Notes: generated from the sequence alone by a model not told the origin. DNA of 64,000 nucleotides from Elainella sp. Prado103 (GCA_025454395.1 JALOOM010000005.1:1-64000), one strand, 5' to 3'. Shown: positions 36,468 through 47,200, counted from the first letter of the stretch. Numbers and translations are program-made.

Positions 36468-37658
36468 TCAATGTCGGAGTTGCAACTGTAAATTCTCACC
36501 CGTTTCTGGATCGAACCCATACAGATCAGCGAGCTTAAATTGCAACAATCCCTGATCGCCGACTCGGATTGCTTGATCCGCCGTCGCCCAAAATTGCAAA
36601 ATCAACGGTTCGATCGTTCCAGACAGTTCGGCTCGGACTAAAACTTCCCGTCCTAAGGGCTCTGTGACAGTAACGATGGCGATTAGAGTTGCACTACGGT
36701 TCGATTGATCTGCTGCCTGTTGGATCGATCGGTCTTCTGAGAGTAGATCTGAGGGTAAATCTGGGGATAGATCTGAGGATCGAGTGGCATGAATCCATTG
36801 CACCTGTTCCGGGCGGATCCCCAGGTTCACAGCAGTTAAACGACCTGAACTGGTGAATAGTGCCCACAGTGACTGAGGCATTAAAATCACCTGATTGCCA
36901 ATCCGGAGCCGATCGCCCTCAATCCGAGCGGGCAGAATATTCATGGGCGGACTACCCAAGAAAGTCGCCACCATTTGGTTGTCCGGTTGAGCATACAGGG
37001 TTTGTGGATCGCTGATTTGCTGAATTTTGCCTTGATTGAGCACAACAATTTGATCGGCCAGGGTCATGGCTTCGACTTGATCATGAGTGACATAAATGGT
37101 GGTGATTCCCAGTTTTTGGTGTAACAGTTTCAGTTCCGCCCGCGTTTCATCCCGCAGTTGGGCATCCAGGTTGGAGAGGGGCTCATCCATTAAAAAGACC
37201 TGTGGCTGCCGAACGATCGCCCGTCCTAAAGCCACCCGCTGCTGCTGGCCGCCGGAAAGCTGACCCGGTTTGCGATCGAGCAGAGCTTGAATTCCCAGCG
37301 TTTGAGCGGCAGCCATCACCTGCTGTTGTAAGGTCGATCGATCAACACCGCGCAACTTGAGCCCAAATCCCAAATTTTCCGCTACTGTCATATGGGGATA
37401 GAGAGCGTAGTTTTGAAACACCATCGCTACATCTCTGGCTCTCGCTGGCACTGAATTAACCTGTCGATCGCCAATATAGAGATTGCCAGCAGTGGGAGTT
37501 TCAAGACCCGCAATCATCCGAAGAATGGTAGATTTGCCGCAGCCTGAGGGCCCCACCAAGACCCAGAATGCTCCGTCAGGCACTTCAAAGGTAATCGCTT
37601 CGATCGTGTTGGTGGGACTGAACTGTCGATAGATTTGGTCTAGAAAAACTCGTGCCAC
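36468..37658 (-). CDS. ABC transporter ATPase, MalK/UgpC family
   Basis: 396 residues starting at GTG 37658. Walker A GPSGCGKST, Q-loop FQNYALYPHM, signature LSGGQQQRVALGRAI, Walker B VFLMDEPLSNLD and the His switch YVTHDQVEAM are all intact. The C-terminal third (about 240-396) is the OB-type regulatory extension of carbohydrate importers (LGIRPEQVQW). Such ATPases often serve several sugar permeases. No permease or binding-protein gene is adjacent. A 30-residue Asp/Ser-rich insert lies in the regulatory part (SSDLSPDLPSDLLSEDRS). Confidence 0.92.
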   Translation of the reverse strand: MARVFLDQIYRQFSPTNTIEAITFEVPDGAFWVLVGPSGCGKSTILRMIAGLETPTAGNLYIGDRQVNSVPARARDVAMVFQNYALYPHMTVAENLGFGLKLRGVDRSTLQQQVMAAAQTLGIQALLDRKPGQLSGGQQQRVALGRAIVRQPQVFLMDEPLSNLDAQLRDETRAELKLLHQKLGITTIYVTHDQVEAMTLADQIVVLNQGKIQQISDPQTLYAQPDNQMVATFLGSPPMNILPARIEGDRLRIGNQVILMPQSLWALFTSSGRLTAVNLGIRPEQVQWIHATRSSDLSPDLPSDLLSEDRSIQQAADQSNRSATLIAIVTVTEPLGREVLVRAELSGTIEPLILQFWATADQAIRVGDQGLLQFKLADLYGFDPETGENLQLQLRH

Positions 37659-38458
37659 AGGTTGCCTACCAATTGCTGAGAAACTGTCTGGAGATTATTG
37701 AAGGTTCTCTTTAAACCTAAATCATGAATTTCTATTTCTAATTTTGCCAAAGAATTTACGAAGTAGTGAGTCACCAAATTACAGAAAGTAAAATCGCTTG
37801 ATGATTTTTGCAAGCTCTACCAGTATGAGCTGTGATCCACTTCAACACTAGCCTTAGCGACAGGTAGTGATCAAGCCTTGTTTTCTAGTATGGATGGCGT
37901 TATGGTTTACTTCGCTGGATGCGTTGAATCGATCGATCGCTCAGACGTTCTTGCATAGATGACTCATTTGCATCCGGCTGAGTATTGCCAAATCGATCGT
38001 AAAGTAAACTTTGGTGTCATTCGATCGGTTTCTATGAGAAATGGCGATATAGTGAATACATGAAGCAATAAAGCTTCATTGGCAGATTTAACAGCCAAGT
38101 CCACATACGCTAAATCGAGGTAAACGCGCTGTTTAATTTGCATCTGTCTCGTCTAAACGAAACAGCACCCCAAAGAAACGTTGATATTTCCTCATTTTGG
38201 TCATGAGAGAGTTGAAAAGACGAATTGAACACAACATGGATTGAAGAAATTCCTGGTTCAATTCTTTAAACTCTAGATAGAATCATTATTGAGAGGAAAT
38301 CACTCGAAGTTTCATCAGGCGGGTGCTGTTATCGTTTTAAAGCTTATTTTCGGCCCAAGTTTACGCTCAAGTTCAGAGCTGGAACAATTCGGGCTAAAAA
38401 TCAGTAGATTGCGGTCAGCATCGCTACAAAAGACGACCAGACAGACAGAAGTGCAATT
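37659..38458. other. Gene-free region of 800 bp
   Basis: No frame of quality; a 62-codon plus-strand frame (38289-38477) overlaps the next gene's start and looks spurious, and a 23-codon minus-strand frame near 38133-38204 is too short to judge. It must hold the promoters of the ABC ATPase and of the downstream TIR-like gene. No arrays. Confidence 0.4.
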
Positions 38459-39226
38459 ATGGCAATTATTGCTTTAAAAGCCTGGTATCTCCAGGAATAC
38501 GAACCGATTCGTCAACTGGAGCAGCGCCCTCACGATCTGCGGCTCAGTAAAAATAGTCTACTCAAATCGGCACTTCGAGCTGACTTTCTAGAAGATAGCG
38601 AAGAGGTTAAACAGTCCCTCTGGTTCCAGCGTTACTTAGAAGGTGAATTGGTTGAATTCTATATCGAAGGTAGTGGCGGATATGCTATTTCGAATATTGA
38701 TCTGATTAGCCATGAAATCTATTTTACTAAGCAGGAAGTGATGGCTCATTTAGAGCCAACGATATTTCTCTGTTATCAAACTGAATATTCTGAATCTAGT
38801 GACTTGTTGCGGGAAACGCTACAATCTACTATCGAAAAAATAAATAAACGATCGCGTTTGCCTTTAACACTGGAAGAATCGCATCGGCTCACCGAAGGTG
38901 CAACTCGCCTCAAGAGCACGCTGATGCAAAAAATTCGTAAAAGCTTGCTATTTATTGCAGATGGCACTCCTATCTTGCAATTAGATGGGTCGCCTCCTCA
39001 GCCGATTCCTAGCCCGAAAGTCTGTGTTGAGTTGGGCTATGCTTTGCAATGTAAGCGATCGGAGCAAATCTTACTGGCTCAGATGGAGCGATCGACAATC
39101 GGTGGGCAATTTCCGTTTGATTTGCCTCAGGGGAATCGCGTCCTATTTCGCAGCAAAACGGAGCTAAATAAGCTACTTCCCCCGGCCGTCGAGACGCAAC
39201 TTCAGCGGTTTAATCTCCTGTCTTGA
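38459..39226 (+). CDS. Cyanobacterial protein with a TIR/deoxyribosyltransferase-like C-terminal signature
   Basis: 255 residues. The N-terminal half (about 1-150) starts MAIIALKAWYLQEYEPI and is not recognisable by domain, though I recall it conserved in cyanobacteria. The C-terminal part shows the pattern of nucleotide-binding TIR-like and nucleoside-deoxyribosyltransferase folds. These are a hydrophobic strand after basic residues (RKSLLFIADGTPI, about 166-178), then SPKVCVELGYALQCKRSEQILL (about 195-217) with the Glu expected in an active site, then PFDLPQGNRVLF. Relatives with this signature hydrolyse or sense nucleotides, some in antiphage systems. No partner gene is adjacent and no function is claimed. 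Confidence 0.7.
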   Translation: MAIIALKAWYLQEYEPIRQLEQRPHDLRLSKNSLLKSALRADFLEDSEEVKQSLWFQRYLEGELVEFYIEGSGGYAISNIDLISHEIYFTKQEVMAHLEPTIFLCYQTEYSESSDLLRETLQSTIEKINKRSRLPLTLEESHRLTEGATRLKSTLMQKIRKSLLFIADGTPILQLDGSPPQPIPSPKVCVELGYALQCKRSEQILLAQMERSTIGGQFPFDLPQGNRVLFRSKTELNKLLPPAVETQLQRFNLLS

Positions 39227-39407
39227 GCCCTTGAAATCCATCTAAATATCGCAAGCTGAATACCAGGACTGATACGCATCAGGTTGAACCATGCGGGAAG
39301 TCCAGATGGGAAGCCCAAGGAAGCAATCCAGGTGAACAGTCCAGAGGAGCAGTCAAGTGCTGAGTGGAATCCCAGCACTTCCGCCCTCTAAAATTGACCT
39401 GCGGTTG

Positions 39408-39503
39408 CTAGATCAGCTTGGCTGCCCGCAAACCAAAATACAGCGCCATCGCTGTCCCAAAAGCACCGCCAACCAGAACAAAATAGACGATCGCTCCACC
39501 CAT
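39408..39503 (-). CDS. petL: Cytochrome b6f complex subunit PetL (31 residues)
   Basis: A 31-codon gene with a clear ribosome-binding site (GGGGAG about ten bases before ATG 39503). The product is a single membrane helix, with IVYFVLVGGAF followed by GTAMALYFGLRAAKLI; the ending FGLRAAKLI on a one-helix protein is typical of PetL, a peripheral subunit that stabilises the b6f dimer. PetM, PetN and PetG have different sequences. It lies 80 bp downstream of the CobE-like gene in the same direction. Confidence 0.65.
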   Translation of the reverse strand: MGGAIVYFVLVGGAFGTAMALYFGLRAAKLI

Positions 39504-39583
39504 GTGAGTCGTTCTCCCCAAACTAGAAATCTACACCTCACCATTGAAGCATTGCTCTGGTACAAGACTCAAGCGGTCTGCTG

Positions 39584-40078
39584 CTAATCAAGCTTCTCGC
39601 AGTTTAGTGGTAACTGCAACTCCACTTGAGCAATTGCGATCGTCATAAATTTCCCTGGCGACCCTTTAACCTGCCGATCGACCCGTAACCTGGGTTGACC
39701 CCACTGAGTCGCTGCCAAAATTGCCGCTGCCACGGCCACACTGGAGGTTCCCACGATCGTTGCGGTCTGCTCCGAGCCCATCACAGGGAATATAGCCCGA
39801 TCGCTGGTCACCCGATCGCTGGTCACCCGATTGCTGTCCACCCGAACTGTTGCCAAATCGACCCCAGCCAACTCAACTGCTGAAAATCCGACTAATTTCC
39901 ATCCTCGGTGTTGACAAAGTTCAATTAATCCTTGATCTGCAAGCTTATGATCGATGGTGCTCATGCCAGCGATCATGGCTGTATCCAATCCATGCGCCAC
40001 GCAAATCTGATCAATTGCTCCCGCGAGTGCCTCCCATTCCACGCCTCGTTGATAGCCCACACCCACCCAAACTATCAC
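39584..40078 (-). CDS. CbiG C-terminal/CobE-like cobalamin biosynthesis protein
   Basis: 164 residues starting at GTG 40078, preceded by GAGGAG. VGVGYQRGVEWEALAGAIDQICVAHGLD, STIDHKLADQGLIELCQHRGW and GTSSVAVAAAILAA match the CobE / CbiG C-terminal domain, which takes part in the precorrin-5A hydrolysis step of corrin-ring synthesis in fused proteins. As a free-standing domain its exact role is less clear. Two to three VTSDR units from a 15-bp repeat sit in the loop before FPVMGSEQTATIVGTS, an insertion relative to the family. Confidence 0.85.
   Translation of the reverse strand: MIVWVGVGYQRGVEWEALAGAIDQICVAHGLDTAMIAGMSTIDHKLADQGLIELCQHRGWKLVGFSAVELAGVDLATVRVDSNRVTSDRVTSDRAIFPVMGSEQTATIVGTSSVAVAAAILAATQWGQPRLRVDRQVKGSPGKFMTIAIAQVELQLPLNCEKLD
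39796..39840. repeat. 15-bp tandem repeat, three copies in the CobE-like gene
   Basis: Two exact copies of CCCGATCGCTGGTCA and a third with two changes, in frame, encoding VTSDR-type units. Confidence 0.88.
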
Positions 40079-40283
40079 CCGCTTCTACTCCTCAAAAATA
40101 TATTCCTCAAACAAATGCTCCTTCCAAACCACATCTTTGAAGCGATCGACTCATCTAAGGCAGCTTGTCCGAATCAGTGGATCAGTTTGGAGAGTCTGAC
40201 GGCTGTAACCAGGGGCTGAAGCCCCTAGCCTGCTCAAGTGATTTCTACAAGGCTCATAACCATGGCACCCTGGCTAAACTTTG

Positions 40284-40351
40284 GGGCTCAACTCACTATA
40301 GGGCTCAACTCACTATAGGGCTCAACTCACTATAGGGCTCAACTCACTGTG
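40284..40351. repeat. 17-bp tandem repeat, four copies
   Basis: Copies of GGGCTCAACTCACTATA, the last one altered, immediately downstream of the RTX-protease gene's 3' end. The 17-bp length contrasts with in-gene units. Confidence 0.9.
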
Positions 40352-40362
40352 AGGCTCGACTC

Positions 40363-43300
40363 TTAGGCTTGCAGAATAAAACTATTGCTGCCCAAGAAGG
40401 GATTCCCCGTGAGTACTGCAAACTGCACTGAGTTGCCTGCGGCCGTAATCGCTCCATCCGAATTGTAAAACAGTTTGCCATTGTTTCGGTTATAAACGAT
40501 CAACGCGGTACTACCATCCACTGCCGCATCGTTGGTGACTCTGGCAAACTCAGTCGCCACACTAAATCCAGTTCCAGTGCTGCTCGTTAAGCTGCTAAAG
40601 GTGGTTTTATCTAACACGATCTTGTCCCCAGTGACAAAATCAGTAATCGTATCCAGCCCAATTACCGTGATCGTAAATGGTACACTACTGCTGAAAATAA
40701 AGCGATCGTTCTCAGTACCTCCGGTCAAAATATCATTGCCTGATCCCCCATTTAATCGATCGATTCCACTGTCACCGTTGAGGATATCGTTGCCGTTGCC
40801 GCCTGAGATGCGGTCATCACCAGTGTTGCCACTGAGGGTATTTGCCACGCCGTTGCCCGTGATCACATCGTTACCGGCTGCTCCGACCAAATTTTCTATG
40901 CTGACTAGCGTGTCCGTGAGGAAACCTCCCCCAGGGAAGCTGACCACTCCGGTGGCAAGATTGGCATTAATCGAACCAAAATAAAATGCATAGGTAGTAG
41001 TGTCGTTGCCTGCTCCACCATTCAGCAGATCGAAGCCAAAGTCCCCGTCTAGCAGGTCATTCCCGGCTCCTCCAAACAGGTTGTCATCACCAAAGCCACC
41101 GTTGAGGTTGTCGTTGCCGCCTAACCCATTGATTGTATCATTGCCCACTCCACCGACCAGCACATCATTCCCTGGCGTGCCATTAATGACCGGATCACCT
41201 ATGACTGAGAGGCTATCAAAAGCAAAACCCGTGCCCACGCTGGTGTTATTGGCAAACTGTTGAAACTTAATACTTACATTGGAGCCGAGGGTGAGTCCGT
41301 TGTTTGCAGCAAAGGTCGTGAGATTAATCGATTGGGTTTGATAAACATTGGTGGAATTAGCTCCGGTTAGATCAACCAGACGATACCAGTTCAGCCCATC
41401 CACACTGAGCGCCACCCCATCAGAATTGTTTGAGCCACTGAAGGTGAGTGGCATCGACTGATCTACTTCAGCCCCCAGTTCCTTTTGGGCAAAGCTCAAT
41501 TGCACATTGGTTAAAGTCGTGAGATTGAGCGAGAGGATGACTTCATTCAGGCTAGGAATACCAGAATTGACAGAGCTATCCATCACCAGATGACGAGTGC
41601 CGATCGGGCCATTACTTCCCACAACGCGAATTCGCCCGGTTCCTGAGGCATCGGTGGCATAGGCAGAAGATAGAACTCCAGTTTCAAAGCCATCGGCAAA
41701 AGTGCCGGCTGCCGGGACGACAGAGCCAAAAATCGCCCGATAAGCATCGATAATGCCTGCGCCAGTGACGATATCAAACCCTGGAGCCCCAATATCTTCC
41801 GCAGTCGATGCCATGCGGTTGTAGATCTGCTGGGGGGTAAAGGTGGGGTTGGCTTGCTTGATCAGGGCTGCGATCGCAGCAGCATGGGGGGCAGCGGCAG
41901 AAGTGCCAAAGAAGTTGGGGAAGCCGTTGCCATCTGCATCACCGCCAAAGAAGGTGGTATCGGTGCCGTCAATGGCGGCGAAATCAGGTTTCTGTCGAAT
42001 TTCCGGCGCAGCTTTGGGCGTACCATCTGGGTTAAATAGGATAGTGGCTGGCCCTTGAGAAGTATATGACTCTGGAATATCTTGATTAAAATAAGGTACA
42101 GCAGCTACCGATCGAGCGTTGCCAACGGTGCTATGGGGGATCACAGTCGGTGCATTCAGGGGATATTCAGATGTGATCGGGCCGGTATTATTCGCACCCA
42201 TATTCACATATTTCATGCGATCGGGTGCCGGCCCTGCATAGAGCTGAATGACGACATCAAGGTTAATCGGAGTACTCCCCGTATTGGTGTAGCTGAAGAT
42301 CTCCGATGGAGTTTGATTGACGATACTATCAGCATTAGAGCTGGCAACAATTGCATTGCCATTCAGTAGATAGAAATCTAAGTCGGTATCAACTCCATTA
42401 GTGGTATAAAAGGGGTCATTCCACTGGAGCGAGGGTAAAAACCTTTGCCCTGGGTTTAAGGTAATCTGCTGGCGTAAATCCACTCCAGATCCTGAATCAA
42501 AATCATGATAAAGACTGGTAGACAAGCTAAATGGTAAAATGGCATTTAGAGAAGCATCACCAACACCGTTAAACGTAGTGGTCTCATAGCCCTGTCTGGA
42601 TAAATTGCCTGCAAGTGCAAAATAGGATACGCCTCGTGTCGTGACGACCTCATCAATCGCTTGAGCAATGACCCCATCCTGAAACATAGGTTCAGCGAAG
42701 TAAAACACGTCATCGGTCAGAATTTGGGCGTTGCCTTTTGTTGGATCGGCCAAATCTCGGATTTGCTGGGCAAAATTTGCCTGCCCAAAAAATACAGATG
42801 AAAAAGCTAGAGCAGCACCTGGAGCCAAATCATGCACGAGTTGGGCCATGGCTCGCCCTTCATCAATGCTGCCCCCTGGCCCTTCTTGCAAAATGGTGAC
42901 TCCAGCCGCAGGCAAATCTCCAGAAGCAATATCCGCAGCAGTTGAACCGTCACCGGAGATGTTGAAACTGTCGCTCATAATGCCAACCCGCACACCTGTG
43001 CCGTCATATCCGAACGGCAGAGTATTGCGAACTCGCTCGGCCGATAAAACAAAATCAGCTTGGCTTGTTACCGATCCAACCGCAGTGACGGGCCGATAGG
43101 AGGGTAATGCGCCCAACAGTCCTTTATTGCCTAACTCATCGAGCTTACGTAACTTGTTGATTTTGATGAATCCTTCCAGGAAATTGCGATCGGATCGATC
43201 ACTAACAAGTTCAAAATCCAGCTTTCCTAATTCACCCAGCAATTGATTAGCATTGTTGGTTGTCAGTTGAATATTGACCTTATTTTTATTTTCTTTGAAG

Positions 43301-43434
43301 ATAAATAATTCTTCATTCTCGATCGGTTCACCCCCTACATATTGGTCATAGAGCTTACGGAGCGAGCCAGATATTTTTTCGGATTTATCTTTTTGTTTGA
43401 AGGATGCAGCCGCACTAGGAAAGAAAGTATTCAT
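40363..43434 (-). CDS. Subtilase-like secreted protein with RTX calcium-binding tail
   Basis: 1023 residues from ATG 43434 (a TTG at 43455 would add seven). The S8-like core runs from about 120 to 570: Asp in VGIMSDSFN, Asn in FALAGN and Ser in FGTSAAAPHAAAIAALI. The usual HGTH motif is replaced by DEGRAMAQ, with Glu at the His position, so the triad is not the classical one. A middle beta-rich domain (about 580-760) is followed by RTX nonapeptides (GGxGNDxLxGG type, about 770-920), interrupted once, and a DRFIF-containing end typical of type I secreted proteins. Ca2+ binding by the tail and export without a signal peptide are expected. No type I exporter genes are beside it. Confidence 0.88.
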   Translation of the reverse strand: MNTFFPSAAASFKQKDKSEKISGSLRKLYDQYVGGEPIENEELFIFKENKNKVNIQLTTNNANQLLGELGKLDFELVSDRSDRNFLEGFIKINKLRKLDELGNKGLLGALPSYRPVTAVGSVTSQADFVLSAERVRNTLPFGYDGTGVRVGIMSDSFNISGDGSTAADIASGDLPAAGVTILQEGPGGSIDEGRAMAQLVHDLAPGAALAFSSVFFGQANFAQQIRDLADPTKGNAQILTDDVFYFAEPMFQDGVIAQAIDEVVTTRGVSYFALAGNLSRQGYETTTFNGVGDASLNAILPFSLSTSLYHDFDSGSGVDLRQQITLNPGQRFLPSLQWNDPFYTTNGVDTDLDFYLLNGNAIVASSNADSIVNQTPSEIFSYTNTGSTPINLDVVIQLYAGPAPDRMKYVNMGANNTGPITSEYPLNAPTVIPHSTVGNARSVAAVPYFNQDIPESYTSQGPATILFNPDGTPKAAPEIRQKPDFAAIDGTDTTFFGGDADGNGFPNFFGTSAAAPHAAAIAALIKQANPTFTPQQIYNRMASTAEDIGAPGFDIVTGAGIIDAYRAIFGSVVPAAGTFADGFETGVLSSAYATDASGTGRIRVVGSNGPIGTRHLVMDSSVNSGIPSLNEVILSLNLTTLTNVQLSFAQKELGAEVDQSMPLTFSGSNNSDGVALSVDGLNWYRLVDLTGANSTNVYQTQSINLTTFAANNGLTLGSNVSIKFQQFANNTSVGTGFAFDSLSVIGDPVINGTPGNDVLVGGVGNDTINGLGGNDNLNGGFGDDNLFGGAGNDLLDGDFGFDLLNGGAGNDTTTYAFYFGSINANLATGVVSFPGGGFLTDTLVSIENLVGAAGNDVITGNGVANTLSGNTGDDRISGGNGNDILNGDSGIDRLNGGSGNDILTGGTENDRFIFSSSVPFTITVIGLDTITDFVTGDKIVLDKTTFSSLTSSTGTGFSVATEFARVTNDAAVDGSTALIVYNRNNGKLFYNSDGAITAAGNSVQFAVLTGNPFLGSNSFILQA

Positions 43435-44201
43435 GGATTTAGGATCTGAAAACAACAGAGAACAAAAATAAAAATGAACTATTCAGATAACGATCTGAGC
43501 CATCTCGAAGCAGGAGCAATGCAGGAGCAATAATACAGAGCGAGGAAAATCAAGTAGGGACAACGAAAGAGGGACAATGGCAAACGATTCAAATTTCTAC
43601 GTAATTCTTCGCCATCACAACAATAGTGTTACATATATCACGCAACACGGAAGAATCCAATTATTATTTTGTCAATTTTTATTGCTCAGATGGTAGCTTG
43701 TGATTCGCCTGATCATTCTCCTTTTCAGAAGTGTAGCTAAGTATATCGGCTGGGCTATTGTTAATTCACCGAGCATCCTGATTTTGAGTTGATTTAATCA
43801 CTTGTTCATTTGAGAGTTAGCTTCATCTCTTTCATTCCAGGAGGATGATTCAGAGGTCGATCAGAGGATAGGGATCTTCCGTTTAAAAATGTCTCCAGCA
43901 TCTATCTGACTATTGGCTGGATAGGTTTGAATGAATAGAAATAACAGGAATATAATAAGATGACAGTCTCAGATCGGTGCGAAAAAACCTACTAATCCAG
44001 CTTATGCTAACTGAATCGAGGTGTTCTTTGATGGCAACATCATGTTAGAAACTTCATTGAGTCGGCAGTTAATCTAGACTGATTGAATCAATCGTTATTG
44101 TTTGGTCAATCGTTATTGTTTAGTCACTCATTACTGGCGACTCACAAGAATTGAGGTTGGGCAGCACATGTCACAAAAATTACTTCGCCAGATCGACCCT
44201 T
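43435..44201. other. Divergent promoter region between RTX protease and giant kinase
   Basis: About 770 bp with no gene. A tandem 18-bp unit CAATCGTTATTGTTTGGT (44089-44124, two copies) lies just ahead of the kinase start. The A+T-rich part around 43600-43700 probably carries the protease promoter. Confidence 0.45.
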
Positions 44202-47200
44202 ATGATCGGACGTGATCAACCCACCATTTTGATTATCGATAGTGTCAAGCAAGAACGCACCACCTATCGGCAATATCTACGCGATGACCAAGATTACGAC
44301 TATCGAATTTTGGAAGCTGAGACAATCTCGAACGGGTTATCAATTTGTCGATCGCAACCCATTGATGGCATTTTGTTGGAATTTCATTTGTCTGATGGAG
44401 ATGGACTGCAATTTCTGACTGCTCTCATCCAACAAACTAGAAATCCGCCGACCCAGAGTCAGTTCATTGACGATCCCTCTAGCTGCTTCTGTCCGCCTGT
44501 AGCGTGTCCACCTGTAGTAATTGTCACGAGCCAAGAAGATGTGGATTTGGCGGTTAGAGCGATCAAGAGTGGTGCAGCCGATTATTTGCTAAAACGAACC
44601 CTAACGGCTGACAAATTGTGTCTACGACTACGAGCAGCGATCGAGTCCACAAAAGTGGAGCATTCTACCGAAGAGATGCATGGGCAGGAACGGCTGATCA
44701 ACCGGGTTGCCCAACAAATTCAGTCCTCTGTTGACTTAGAACTGATCTTGCAAACAGCGGTGACTGAAGTTCGACAATTACTCCAGAGCGATCGGGCGTT
44801 TATCTACCGCTTGGATTCTGATCAGCATGGCGAAATTGTAGCTGAGTCGGTCGGTCATGGATGGGATACCATTTCGCACCAACCAATCGCAGAAATCTAT
44901 TTCGGAGAAACTCAGCGAGAAGAATATCAGTCGGGAGGCATTCAGGTCATTCCAGATATCTACCAGGCTAGGCTAACTGATTGCCAGATCAATTCACTAG
45001 AACGGTTTCAGATTCGTGCCAATTTAATCGTGCCAATTTTGCAACAAAACTTGCTTTGGGGCAGGATGGTAGTTAGCCAATGTGCGACTCCACGCCAATG
45101 GCAGGTCAGAGATATTGAGTTTCTGCAACATCTCACCACTCATCTGAATATTGCCCTGCACCAGGCACAACTCTCAGAGCAGATACGCCACGAAATGACT
45201 GCGCAACAGCAGGTACAGCAGGCGCTCAGTCAAAGCGAAATTCAATTTCAAACTCTCGTTTCTAATCTCCCGGGTGCCGTGTATCGCTGCTTGCATAGTG
45301 TTGAATGGCAAGGCATGTATATCAGTAATGGAATTGAGGCGATCGTTGGATATCCGGCTCGTGATTTTAGCGCGAATGGTTCTCGAACTTTTGCAAGTAT
45401 CATTGCTCCGATCGATCAAGAACGGGTCGAAATATTAGTCGAGAGAGCACTTGAGGCAAAAATCCCCTTTGAATTGGAATATCGGCTGATTCATGCGGAT
45501 GGTAGCTACCGATGGGTTTATGAAAAAGGGCAGGGGATTTTTGATGCTCAGGGTCGTTTGCTTTATCTGGATGGCATGATTTTTGACATTACGGATCGCA
45601 AACAGGCAGAAATTGCCCTGAATCAGAGCCAAGCAACTATTCAGCAACAGCTCGCTGAAATTGAATCCATCTACCAGACGGCACCAGTAGGATTGGCCAT
45701 TTTAGATCCCGATCTGCGTTACATGCGGATCAATCAGCAACTCGCTGAAATGAATGGCAAACCTGTAGCAGACCATATTGGTCGCACCATTCGGGAGATT
45801 TTACCCACTCTGGCGGATTACTTGGAACCGTTATTGCGACAGATACTGGAAACGGGTAAGCCGATTCTTGATCGAGAAATCAGCGATAAACCCCATGCTG
45901 CTGGCATTTGCCGTACTTGGCTACAGAGCTGGCTTCCCCTCAAACAGCCTGACGGTACGATCGTGGCAATTAATGCGGTTGTTCAGGAAATTACCGAACA
46001 GAAACAAACTCAACAGTTTTTAGAACAGCAAATTGCTGATCGCACCACCGATCTGCAACGGGTAAATTGGGAGTTGCGATCAACACTCGCTGAATTGCAA
46101 GCTGCACAAGAAGAATGGCAGGCTTTGTTTGATCACGCACTAGATGCCATTCTGATTGCAGATGATCAGGGGCGCTATGTGGATGTCAACCCGGCGGCTT
46201 GTCAGCTAGTTGGCATTTCTAAAGCCGAGTTTTTGAAAACCAAAATTATTGATTATTTAGAGCCTGGGTTTGACTTTGACGTAGTCTGGCAAGCATTTCT
46301 GGAGCAGGGGCGCTTGTCTGGGGAGATCCGCTTACATTTGCCCAATGGCACGGTTCGAGATGCTGAATTTGCTGCGGTGGCTCATTTTATTCCCCATCGC
46401 CACCTCTCGATTCTACGGGATGTGAGCGATCGCAAGCGAACGGAAGAACGGTTGCGCCACCAAGCCCAAATTATTGACCAGACCCACGATTCTGTCATAT
46501 CCACTGATCTGGATGGTACCATTACCAGTTGGAATAAAGGGGCAGAACGTCTCTTTGGCTATACTCGTTCTGAAGCTATAGGCCGATCGATCTCAATCTT
46601 ATATCCCGATGAATTACAAATAGTGTTACAAGAGCAAATCATCTTGCCCTTGTTTAATCAAGGTGAGCATGAGGTGGAGGTGGTTACCCAAAATAAACTG
46701 GGTGAACAGGTGCATATTCATTTGTCGCTGTCGCTGCTGCATGACCAACAACAAGTTCCGATCGGCATGATTGGGTATGCGATGAACATTACGGATCGCA
46801 AACGAGCAGAGGAAGCGTTACGGCAAAGTGAGAAGCTTTATCGTAATTTGATCGAGAGTCAAACCGAAATCATTGTTCGGCTCGATCTAGAGGGACGATT
46901 AACCTTTGCGAATACGGCGGCAGCAAAAACCTTTGGCTTTGAAATCGACCAATTTCTGGGACAATCTCTGCTGCAATTTGTCCACCCGGATGATTTGCCT
47001 GATGTCATGCAAAATATGCAAGTCCTGATGATTCCTCCCTATCGCTTAGTGACGATGGAACAACGGGGTATGACGGTGCATGGGCTCCGCTGGTTTCAGT
47101 GGGAGGTATCTGCCATTCATGATGAAGTAGGACAGGTGACGGAAGTGCAGGGGATTGGCTGGGATATTACCGATCGCAAACAGGCAGAAATTGCCCTGCG

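Noticed and set aside
40284-40351. ACTCACTATAGGG motifs resembling the 3' part of the T7 promoter
   Set aside because: They arise from the 17-bp tandem repeat; the upstream TAATACG half is absent in each copy and no phage polymerase gene is present.
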